A stretch of DNA of 24,344 nucleotides, taken from contig SPMW01000023.1 of NCBI GenBank assembly GCA_009827235.1, forward strand, positions 1-24,344, given 5' to 3'. Below, piece by piece: positions 15,164-21,980 of this stretch. The DNA comes from Candidatus Campylobacter infans (GTDB taxonomy: Bacteria > Campylobacterota > Campylobacteria > Campylobacterales > Campylobacteraceae). Every line of letters starts with the position of its first letter. The stretch's first letter is position 1. A program made the position numbers and the translations under genes. Under the pieces are notes generated by a model. That model was not told the DNA's origin. It saw only the letters and a list, made by a program, of their open reading frames with translations, and did not search any database.

Positions 15164-15337
15164 TTAATCTTTATTACAATCTTGGCAAAGGCCATTTTTC
15201 ATGCTCTTAGGGCTTGTGAAAGTACCACATTTTTTGCATTCAACTAATTCTATGTTTTCATTTTTATTTTTTTTGCTTTTAAATAAAAACCAAACCAGCC
15301 CTATTATTAGCACTAAAATTAGTAATTTTGCTAGCAT
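15164..15337 (-). CDS. PP0621-like small membrane-anchored zinc-ribbon protein
   Basis: A 57-codon gene too short for a 60-residue cut-off. It starts MLAKLLILVLIIGLVWFLF, a single N-terminal membrane helix, then a lysine/asparagine-rich linker (KSKKNKNENIE) and a cytoplasmic zinc-ribbon core, VECKKCGTF ... GLCQDCNKD, with two CxxC pairs 14 residues apart. This matches the small PP0621 family found next to housekeeping genes in many proteobacteria; function unknown. It overlaps the end of rsmG by 7 bases and its stop is 10 bases before the next ATG, so it is translated within the operon. AAAAGGGG lies 3 bases before its ATG. Confidence 0.87.
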   Translation of the reverse strand: MLAKLLILVLIIGLVWFLFKSKKNKNENIELVECKKCGTFTSPKSMKNGLCQDCNKD

Positions 15338-15891
15338 AAAACCCCTTTTAAAAATGCGTAATTTCTAGTGTTTTGATTTATTATTTTTATTTGTTTGATT
15401 TTGCTTTTAAGCGCGCTTAATTCGTTATTTACGCTAGTGCCTTTATATAATAAAAATAAAGTTTGCTCATCATAAAAGCCTTTTGAAATTTCAAGTAAAT
15501 TTATTATTTTAAAAGCAGCGCGCGAGCAGATTAGATCGGCTCTAAAAGCTGTGTGGTTTTGGATTTTTTGGCATTTTATGTTTATGTTTTTTAAATCCAG
15601 CGCGCTTTTAATTAGCATTAAAAAACTTGCCTTTTTTTGCGCTGGCTCAAATAAAAAAAACTCACAATCTTTTAAATAAAGCGCTAAAAATATCGCCGGC
15701 AAGCCAGCCCCTGAGCCTATATCTATGGCTATTTTTAGCTCGCTTGGATTTAAAAAATTTAACGCGTAGATGCTGTCATTTATGGCTAGGCTTAAATCAT
15801 CATAAGCGCTTAGATTATGAACGGCATTAAATCTAGCAAAAAGCCTTTTATATTCGCTAATTTTTACATCAAAATCTTGTGGGGCTTGCAT
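15331..15891 (-). CDS. rsmG: 16S rRNA (guanine-527-N7)-methyltransferase
   Basis: A 186-residue SAM-dependent methyltransferase that modifies G527 in the 530 loop of 16S rRNA. The SAM-binding loop IDIGSGAGLPAIFLA is at residues 56-70, with an acidic strand end (FLFEPAQKKASFL) after it and the later LICSRAAF motif typical of RsmG/GidB. The N-terminal NAVHNLSAY region also fits. Short for the family (usually about 200) but complete. The ATG lies 7 bases after the ribA stop, with AGGTATAAA overlapping it. The ribA-rsmG order is common in Campylobacter. Confidence 0.93.
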   Translation of the reverse strand: MQAPQDFDVKISEYKRLFARFNAVHNLSAYDDLSLAINDSIYALNFLNPSELKIAIDIGSGAGLPAIFLALYLKDCEFFLFEPAQKKASFLMLIKSALDLKNINIKCQKIQNHTAFRADLICSRAAFKIINLLEISKGFYDEQTLFLLYKGTSVNNELSALKSKIKQIKIINQNTRNYAFLKGVLC

Positions 15892-15898
15892 TTTATAC

Positions 15899-16519
15899 CT
15901 AATCTAATAAATGCCCCATTTGCTCTTTTTTTATGCGCAAATAGTTTTTATCGTATTTGTTGGCTTTGATTTGTATGGGAATGCGCGCGATGATGTGTGC
16001 GGATTTTAAGGCGTTTAGCTTGGCTGGGTTATTTGTGATTAGTTTTATATTTTTAATGCCAAAATTTTTTAAAATAAAATCTGCTATTTCGTAGCTTCGC
16101 TCATCTGCGCCAAATCCTAGCTGGTGGTTTGCCTGGATTGTATCAGCGCCTTGATCTTGAAGTTCATAAGCGTTGATTTTGTTAAAAAGCCCTATATTTC
16201 GCCCTTCTTGGCGCAAATAAATCAGCAATCCGCCATTTTGTGCTATAAAATTTAGCGCATATACAAGCTGCTCGCCACAATCACACTTTAAAGAACCAAA
16301 GCCATCGCCCGTAAGGCATTCTGAATGTATTCGCACATTTATATTTTCGTTATTTTCTATGCGTTTTGCTAAATCTGTGCTAAAAATCGCCGCGTGTTCT
16401 TTAATGGTGTTATTTATAAGCTCTTTATAAACGCAAATTTTAAAATTTCCAAAACGGGTTGGTAGATTTGCTGTTTTTGAAATTTCTATATTTTTGGGAT
16501 TAAAATTTGGCTTTGTCAT
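15899..16519 (-). CDS. ribA: GTP cyclohydrolase II
   Basis: This 206-residue enzyme opens GTP to 2,5-diamino-6-ribosylamino-pyrimidinone phosphate, the first step of riboflavin synthesis. The zinc site is seen in SECLTGDGFGSLKCDCGEQL with three cysteines, followed by LRQEGRNIGL and the QANHQLGFGADER segment with the conserved D-R region, and ITNNPAKLNAL near the end. It is stand-alone, not fused to RibB. Its ATG overlaps the alr stop in an ATGA arrangement, so translation is coupled. Length and motifs are normal. Confidence 0.95.
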   Translation of the reverse strand: MTKPNFNPKNIEISKTANLPTRFGNFKICVYKELINNTIKEHAAIFSTDLAKRIENNENINVRIHSECLTGDGFGSLKCDCGEQLVYALNFIAQNGGLLIYLRQEGRNIGLFNKINAYELQDQGADTIQANHQLGFGADERSYEIADFILKNFGIKNIKLITNNPAKLNALKSAHIIARIPIQIKANKYDKNYLRIKKEQMGHLLD

Positions 16520-17544
16520 TCAACCACCACGCGTTTAATATGCGGCATTAGCTTAACTAAAATTTCATAATTTATAGTATTAAAATGCCTTGCAAAAATA
16601 TTTGCATCATCAAATACGCAGATTTGCTCGCCGCTATCAGCGCAACTAAAACTATCCATACTCATCTTGCCAAGCATCACCGCGCCATTTGCTAGCTTTA
16701 ATTCCCCGCGCCCATCATAGCGCAAAAGTCCATCGCCATAGCCTAGATCATAAGTAGCAATTGGCATATCGTAATTTGCGCTAAATGCGCCACCATAGCC
16801 CACGCTTTGACCTTTTTTAAGCACGCGCGCGCTCAAACGCTTAGCCCAAAGGCTTAAAACCGGTTTTAATTTTAAGCTGTCATTAAATTGCCCATAGCCA
16901 AACTGGGCTATGCCGATGCGCGCGTATTCGTCTTTAAAATCGCCTTTTTGTATGCGCTCGCAAGCTGCTGAATTAGCCGAGCTAAACACTAAATTTTTAA
17001 AATTAAAATTTTGGCAAAGCCTTAAAAACTCAGCCTTACATTCTAAAAACATCTGCCTTTGGACATTAAAATTTGCGCTTAAAATATCAGCACTGCTATA
17101 ATGGGTATAAGCTCCGCAAATGTTTATATTTCGTTCTTTGGCGATTTTTAAGGCTTGGGGTAATTGATCTTTTAAAATCCCGTGGCGATGCATTAAGGTA
17201 TCTATGCTAATATGCGCGCGAACGCCAGGTTTTATGATATTTAAAGCGTTTATATCGTTTATGGCGTAAATAAACTTAGCATTTTCATCTTCATAACCAT
17301 CAACCAAATGCGATAAAATCAATATTTCATCAAAAAATTGACTTATTGTTTTAGCTTCATCTAAGGTGCGCGTGATGGCTCTTTTTATGCCAAACTCGCT
17401 AGCAAGTGGTGCAATTTGTGCTATTCCATGCCCATAGGCATTATCTTTTAAAACGATAAAAACGCGCTCTTTTGCGCCGATTTTATTTGTGATTTGGCTT
17501 AGGTTATGAAAATAAGCTGATTTGCTAAGTTTGATTAAAGACAA
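16516..17544 (-). CDS. alr: Alanine racemase
   Basis: A PLP enzyme of 342 residues making D-alanine for peptidoglycan. The PLP lysine is K33 in VLKDNAYGHG (usually KADAYGHG, so the second and third residues differ), and the catalytic tyrosine is Y269 in LGYGDGLLR. MSMD at 294-297 near the substrate is present. The start codon is TTG at 17544, with AAAGGATAAAA about 5 bases upstream; no better ATG exists nearby. It lies 28 bases after pgp2 and overlaps ribA by 4 bases. The pairing with pgp2 puts two wall enzymes in one operon. Confidence 0.93.
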   Translation of the reverse strand: MSLIKLSKSAYFHNLSQITNKIGAKERVFIVLKDNAYGHGIAQIAPLASEFGIKRAITRTLDEAKTISQFFDEILILSHLVDGYEDENAKFIYAINDINALNIIKPGVRAHISIDTLMHRHGILKDQLPQALKIAKERNINICGAYTHYSSADILSANFNVQRQMFLECKAEFLRLCQNFNFKNLVFSSANSAACERIQKGDFKDEYARIGIAQFGYGQFNDSLKLKPVLSLWAKRLSARVLKKGQSVGYGGAFSANYDMPIATYDLGYGDGLLRYDGRGELKLANGAVMLGKMSMDSFSCADSGEQICVFDDANIFARHFNTINYEILVKLMPHIKRVVVE

Positions 17545-17572
17545 AATTTTATCCTTTATTAGCTTTGGTGGG

Positions 17573-18529
17573 TTATTTTTCTGTTAAAATTTTAATTTTA
17601 TCGGCGTTTAATCTTAAATATAAGATTTTTTTGCCCTTAAATTTATGGTTTTTTGCTTTGTAATTTTCATTAAAACTTACCCTAAAAAGCTCGCCTTTAT
17701 CGCTACTTGGATAAGGCGTTATGCTAAAATCTGTAAAAGTAATGGATTTTTGTTCTTTTTTAGCAAAAATGGCTCGTTTTTTCTTGGCAAAGGCTTTGTA
17801 ATTTTGCCCATTATAAAATTTAAAATTTTTATCATAAAAGCTTAAATACGCCTTTATATCGTTATTTTGCCAGGCTTTTTGCCAGGCAAAAATCTCAGCA
17901 AAAATGCTAGCAATTTGTGCTTTATTAGCATTTGGCGCGCCTTTTTGGCTAATTATTACCACGCCAGCATTATCATTTACTATTTTTTCATATTCAAATA
18001 ATCTATCATTTTCTAACGCCACGCAGCCACGAGTTTTTAGTGTATCTGTGCGCTCGCCATTCATTGGATAGCCGTGTATCCATATACCACTACCCGTGCG
18101 CTTGCGTAAAATATCATATAAATTAGGATAATTTAGCGAAAATGCCACAGGCCCAAGGTAAGGATCGCTTGGTTTGAAATGGCGCGTGATGATGTATGCG
18201 CCAACTGGGGTTTTAAGATCGCCCTCTTTTAATTTTTCGCCCATAAGCCCTGTGATTACTTGATTTGAGAATTTACTTGTAAGCACGCCGTTATCGTAGT
18301 AAAAAAGCTCTAAGCTTTTGGCTGTTTTATCAATAAAAGTGATTAAAATCGCCTTATCGTAATAGCCAAATTTTAAATCCTTGCCATTTAAAATTTGCTC
18401 CCAGTGTTGTTTGCTTTGTAGGCTTGAAATTTGCGCGCTTTCATCGCTTTTGGTGGAATTTTGCTCTGGGTTTTTAGCTTGCATAAAGCTTATGGTAAAA
18501 ACCAGCGCAAATATCAATATTTTCATCAT
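17573..18529 (-). CDS. pgp2: L,D-carboxypeptidase, helical-shape determinant
   Basis: Exported protein of about 318 residues: signal peptide MMKILIFALVFTISFMQA, a YkuD-type L,D-transpeptidase-fold domain (about residues 60-195), then an NTF2-like domain with lysine-rich strands (EIFAWQKAWQNNDIKAYLSFYDKNFKFY). The catalytic motif is IWIHGYP ... TRGCVAL, with His and Cys about 17 residues apart. This layout is that of Pgp2 of Campylobacter and Csd6 of Helicobacter, which trim peptidoglycan tetrapeptides to tripeptides and set helical cell shape. The frame opens at 18562, but the double ATG at 18529/18526 begins the signal peptide and has AGAG before it. It is the first gene of the operon, behind TATAAT at 18562-18567. 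Confidence 0.9.
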   Translation of the reverse strand: MMKILIFALVFTISFMQAKNPEQNSTKSDESAQISSLQSKQHWEQILNGKDLKFGYYDKAILITFIDKTAKSLELFYYDNGVLTSKFSNQVITGLMGEKLKEGDLKTPVGAYIITRHFKPSDPYLGPVAFSLNYPNLYDILRKRTGSGIWIHGYPMNGERTDTLKTRGCVALENDRLFEYEKIVNDNAGVVIISQKGAPNANKAQIASIFAEIFAWQKAWQNNDIKAYLSFYDKNFKFYNGQNYKAFAKKKRAIFAKKEQKSITFTDFSITPYPSSDKGELFRVSFNENYKAKNHKFKGKKILYLRLNADKIKILTEK

Positions 18530-18561
18530 TTTAGCTCTATTTTTAAAATTATAAAGGCGCA

Positions 18562-18567
18562 ATTATA
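18562..18567 (-). promoter_or_regulatory. -10 box of the pgp2 operon
   Basis: Minus strand TATAAT followed by a GC-poor leader, 32 bases before the pgp2 ATG. It is one of a divergent promoter pair. GCGCAATT at 18557-18564 overlaps it. Confidence 0.55.
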
Positions 18568-18608
18568 GCTAAGATTTATGATATTAAGTCAAATTTTATG
18601 CCTTTTTA

Positions 18609-18614
18609 TATAAA
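18609..18614 (+). promoter_or_regulatory. -10 box of pcuC
   Basis: TATAAA in TTTTTATATAAAATTGCGC, about 38 bases before the pcuC ATG, in the 123-base divergent region. AATTGCGC at 18614-18621 is the inverse of the GCGCAATT at 18557. Confidence 0.5.
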
Positions 18615-18652
18615 ATTGCGCATTTTTTTAATGAAATTTTAAAGGATATGCT

Positions 18653-19099
18653 ATGAATAAAAAATTTTTTTTAGGACTTGGATGCGCTTTATTTAGCTTA
18701 AATGCCGCAAATGTAGAAATTAGCGAAGCTTACGCAAGAGCCTCAGTGCCAAACAACAAAAACTCAGCCATATTTTTAAAGATCAAAAATAGAGCAAACA
18801 CCGATATAAGCATCATCGCAGCTAATAACGACAATAGCAGCTACACAGAGCTTCACACCCACAAACACGAAAATGGTATGATGAAAATGGTAAAAGTAGA
18901 TAAGCTTTTAATACCGGCTAATTCAAGCTTGGAGCTAAAACCAGGTAGCGATCATATAATGCTTTTTGATCTAAAAGAGCCACTAAAAGCTGGCACTAGC
19001 GTAAAATTAGAATTAAAATTTGACGATGGCGATAGTAAGATGATAGAAAATATCATTGTAAAAGAGCTAAAACCTATGAAAAAAATGAATAATAAATAA
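18653..19099 (+). CDS. pcuC: PCuAC-type periplasmic copper chaperone
   Basis: This 148-residue secreted protein has a signal peptide (residues 1-19, ending LNAAN) and the cupredoxin-like PCuAC domain. The copper(I) motif is exact: H68, ten residues, M79, twenty-one residues, H101-x-M103 (seen in ELHTHKHENGMMKM and GSDHIMLF). Known members hand copper to the CuA or CuB site of cytochrome oxidases, or hold periplasmic copper. The C-terminus is lysine- and methionine-rich (KPMKKMNNK). The ATG has AAAGGATATGCT upstream. It starts a two-gene unit with the glycosyltransferase-like gene 15 bases later, an odd pairing. Family call is firm. Confidence 0.93.
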   Translation: MNKKFFLGLGCALFSLNAANVEISEAYARASVPNNKNSAIFLKIKNRANTDISIIAANNDNSSYTELHTHKHENGMMKMVKVDKLLIPANSSLELKPGSDHIMLFDLKEPLKAGTSVKLELKFDDGDSKMIENIIVKELKPMKKMNNK

Positions 19100-19114
19100 G
19101 ATTTTAGGTGTAAA

Positions 19115-21010
19115 ATGTTTAAAAATAAAAACGAACTTTTTAATTTTTTTCACAATTTAAAAGAAGAGCCAAATTTTAAAAAAATAAATTTTACTAAAAC
19201 AGACTTAGAAAATTTAAGAGATGATATTTATAATTTAATCTTAAAAGCTGGTGATTTAGCACCAAGAGAGTGTTTGTTATTATTTGAGTTTTACGCTAAG
19301 GCAAAATTAAGCCCAAAAAAAGAGCTAGATATTTATATCCAAACCGCTAATAAGTATTTAGCCTCAATGCAATCAGCAGATGAAAAGCTGCTTTTTGCCG
19401 AGCTAAAAGCTGTGTGCTTGATGCTAAATAGCGATGAAAAAGCACTTTTAGAATACGCAAAAATCATAAGCACATTACAATTTAGCCAATTAAGCAAGGT
19501 TGAGGAATTTATTGATTTTTTTAATGGCTTGTTTAAGGATATTGGGTTTAGAGAGTTTTATAAAATTTGTAAGCATTTGTTTAATCCAAAAACATTTTTA
19601 AGTCTTAGTGCCACCGAGCAAAAAACCATTCTTACAAATACAATGGCGTATTATTTAAGCTTTGATAAAATCAAAATAAAAGCCGATTTTGCGCGTATTT
19701 ATGAGCTGATGATAGTGTTATTTAATGCCTTTGTAAAAGATAAAAATCTTGATATGGCTTTGTATATTTGCGCTTTTATGTTAGAGTATTTTACGGACGA
19801 TAAAGAGCGCGTAAATGCTGAGGTAATGCAAGCCATACAAAATCTTGCGTATAATTATGCCAAAAATGAAAACCTGCCAAAACCGCACAGCAATAAACAC
19901 GAAAAAATCCGTGTAGGTTTTATGCGCGGTAGAGTTAGCTTTGATTTAGCTTATAAGATAGAATATTCTATGCTTAAAGCCTTATTAGAAGATAAAAATA
20001 TAAATGAAAAATGCGAGTTTTATTTTTATAGTTTTCAAATGCCACAACTTGGCGATGATAATCCTGTATTGATGGTGGATTTAATATCGCTTGGCATTGA
20101 TTTTAAGGCGCCAGCTGCTGGTATGCACGCACTAAATAAATTTTTATTTGATAGTTTAGAAAAGGCTAAGATTATTAGAGATGAGATTATTGCTGATGAG
20201 ATCGATGTTTTAATAGATCTAAGCGGCTTTAATGAAATAGCTAATTTTATATTTAGCACACGAACGGCTAAAAAGCAGGTTTATTTCGCACATAAAAACG
20301 CACAATACGATATAAAAAACATCGATGAGCGCGCTAGTTTTTGCGATGATTTATCAAATGATAAATTTCATTTTGAAAAATTAAGCGTGCCTATGGATAT
20401 AGCCAAATTTTATAATCCGCCAGTAGATGAAAATTTGATTCAAAGCATTAAGCAAATGTATCCAAAGGACGCTTTTATTTTTGGCGGGGATTTGGCTAGT
20501 AGTGATGATGAGCGTTATTTGCGTTGCGTGGCGCAAATTTTAAAAGATAACAAAAACTCAATTTTTATATCTTATGGCACTAATTCTAAAAGCGTTCAAA
20601 ATAAGCTTAAAAAATTTGGTATGAGCAAGCGCGTGTATTTTCCTGGCGATGTTGATACGCATTTATATGGGCATATTATTGATTTGTGGCTTGGGGATTT
20701 TAGGCTAAATTTTAAAAATGAAAAATTAAATGAATATATGAGTAAATCAAAGCCTGTGTTGTATTATTTTGAGCCTAAAATTTTAAAAAGCCAAGATGAA
20801 AATATCAAGGCCTTTATGCAAAAATTACAAGAGCTTGATTTTCTAGCCCTTAGCGAGCAAGACTACATACAAAAGGCAAACGAACTAGCAAAAAGCCCAA
20901 AAATGCTAGCAACGCTTGGCAAAAATTGCGCTAATTTCATAATCCAAACAAACAAAAGCGCACAAGAAAGCCTAATTAAAACATTTAATAAAATAATAGA
21001 TAAATTTTAA
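19115..21010 (+). CDS. Putative GT41-like (SPINDLY/OGT-type) glycosyltransferase
   Basis: A 631-residue protein, not confidently named. Residues 1-255 are alpha-helical and TPR-like without clear repeats. The second half looks like a GT-B fold: KIRVGF at about 264, then IDVLIDLSGFNE at 363-374, matching the DLSGHT region of O-GlcNAc transferases, AKKQVYFAH, a domain link ending in KLSVPMDIAKFYNPP, and a second Rossmann part from about 450 (DAFIFGGDLAS, FISYGT, RVYFPGD). No signal peptide, so cytoplasmic. Similar enzymes glycosylate proteins or flagellin; donor and target here are unknown. The gene has only a weak AGGTG site, 15 bases after pcuC. HMW1C-like transferases have similar length and are the main alternative. 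Confidence 0.6.
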   Translation: MFKNKNELFNFFHNLKEEPNFKKINFTKTDLENLRDDIYNLILKAGDLAPRECLLLFEFYAKAKLSPKKELDIYIQTANKYLASMQSADEKLLFAELKAVCLMLNSDEKALLEYAKIISTLQFSQLSKVEEFIDFFNGLFKDIGFREFYKICKHLFNPKTFLSLSATEQKTILTNTMAYYLSFDKIKIKADFARIYELMIVLFNAFVKDKNLDMALYICAFMLEYFTDDKERVNAEVMQAIQNLAYNYAKNENLPKPHSNKHEKIRVGFMRGRVSFDLAYKIEYSMLKALLEDKNINEKCEFYFYSFQMPQLGDDNPVLMVDLISLGIDFKAPAAGMHALNKFLFDSLEKAKIIRDEIIADEIDVLIDLSGFNEIANFIFSTRTAKKQVYFAHKNAQYDIKNIDERASFCDDLSNDKFHFEKLSVPMDIAKFYNPPVDENLIQSIKQMYPKDAFIFGGDLASSDDERYLRCVAQILKDNKNSIFISYGTNSKSVQNKLKKFGMSKRVYFPGDVDTHLYGHIIDLWLGDFRLNFKNEKLNEYMSKSKPVLYYFEPKILKSQDENIKAFMQKLQELDFLALSEQDYIQKANELAKSPKMLATLGKNCANFIIQTNKSAQESLIKTFNKIIDKF

Positions 21011-21028
21011 TTTTGCGTGATTTTATGG

Positions 21029-21062
21029 TTTAGCGCTAGTTTTGCATTAAAACTGCGCTAAA
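21029..21062. terminator. Bidirectional terminator between the glycosyltransferase-like gene and psd
   Basis: TTTAGCGC-T-AGTTTT pairs with AAAACT-GCGCTAAA, 14 base pairs with one bulged T and a GCATT loop. It lies between convergent genes, and its right foot touches the psd stop codon at 21064. Confidence 0.8.
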
Positions 21063-21063
21063 T

Positions 21064-21846
21064 TTATTTAAAATCAGCGATATTTTGCGCGTATTTTATG
21101 TTTTGATCTTCTTGGATTTTGAGATTTAAAAACCCATCTTGTGCGATTATTACGATGGTTGAGCCTAATTCAAACTTGCCAATATGCTCGCCTTTTTGGT
21201 AGCTTATATCATTTAGTTTATAGCTTGCTAGGCCTTGCTTGGCGTTTGTTTGGATTTGTGGGAGTTTATCGATGCTGATTTTACCGACATTTAGCGCGCC
21301 CACAAATACTAGCCAAAAGATTTTATCCTTACTTTTACATTCTAAAACCACGCGTTCATTTTTAGCATAAAGATTTTTTACTTTTTTTAAAAGGGCTTTT
21401 GATACGCTCCAAAGTGCGCCTGGCATATACTTAGCGCCCAAAAGCTCAAAATCGCAAGGCGCGTGAAAATGATGATAATCTCGCGGACTAAGATAAATGC
21501 CAACATAATCAAAACCATCGTTTAATTCATTTTCATTAAGCCCTAGAAGCTCTTTTACATTATAATCGCAGTTTTTTATGCTAAAAGCTTGATTGTGTGC
21601 GCCTTTGCCTGCGTAAAAGATTTTGCCATCGCTTGGGCTAATAAAACCTTCATCAAGCTTGCGAGGTTGATTTAACGAGCGTGTAAAAAGCGCATTTAAG
21701 CTATCATAATTGCTCGCTGGCAAAAACTCACTTAAATCTATCTTAAAATAATTTACATAGCTTTTGTTTATGAAATTTTGAATTGCTTTTGGGAATTTTT
21801 TAGCGCAAAGCACGCCAAAATAATGAGAAATGGCATTTTGTAGCAT
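21064..21846 (-). CDS. psd: Phosphatidylserine decarboxylase
   Basis: This 260-residue membrane-associated enzyme makes phosphatidylethanolamine. The self-cleavage motif LGST is at residues 227-230 (KFELGSTIVI): cleavage before the serine would give the pyruvoyl alpha chain of about 32 residues. SPSDGK at 70-75 and YHHFHAP at 124-130 are conserved active-site parts, and the N-terminal SRSLNQPRKLDEG-like segment (here TRSLNQPRKL) is typical. The ATG at 21846 has ATAAGG upstream. It lies 134 bases downstream of infB, separated by a perfect palindrome, so it probably has its own promoter. Confidence 0.94.
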   Translation of the reverse strand: MLQNAISHYFGVLCAKKFPKAIQNFINKSYVNYFKIDLSEFLPASNYDSLNALFTRSLNQPRKLDEGFISPSDGKIFYAGKGAHNQAFSIKNCDYNVKELLGLNENELNDGFDYVGIYLSPRDYHHFHAPCDFELLGAKYMPGALWSVSKALLKKVKNLYAKNERVVLECKSKDKIFWLVFVGALNVGKISIDKLPQIQTNAKQGLASYKLNDISYQKGEHIGKFELGSTIVIIAQDGFLNLKIQEDQNIKYAQNIADFK

Positions 21847-21913
21847 TTAGAACCTTATAAAATTATTTTATGCTATTGTGCGTTAAATTTTAATGATTAA
21901 AATTTTTAAAACA

Positions 21914-21939
21914 GCCTTGAAATTTTAAAATTTCAAGGC
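21914..21939. terminator. Perfect 26-base palindrome between infB and psd
   Basis: The palindrome GCCTTGAAATTTT and its exact reverse complement meet with no loop. On the minus strand it is followed by TGTTTTAAAAATTTT, which would suit an infB terminator. A TATAAT at 21952-21957 points the other way. Confidence 0.6.
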
Positions 21940-21980
21940 GTTTAAAATTTGTATAATTGCGCGTTTAGATGATTTTTAAT

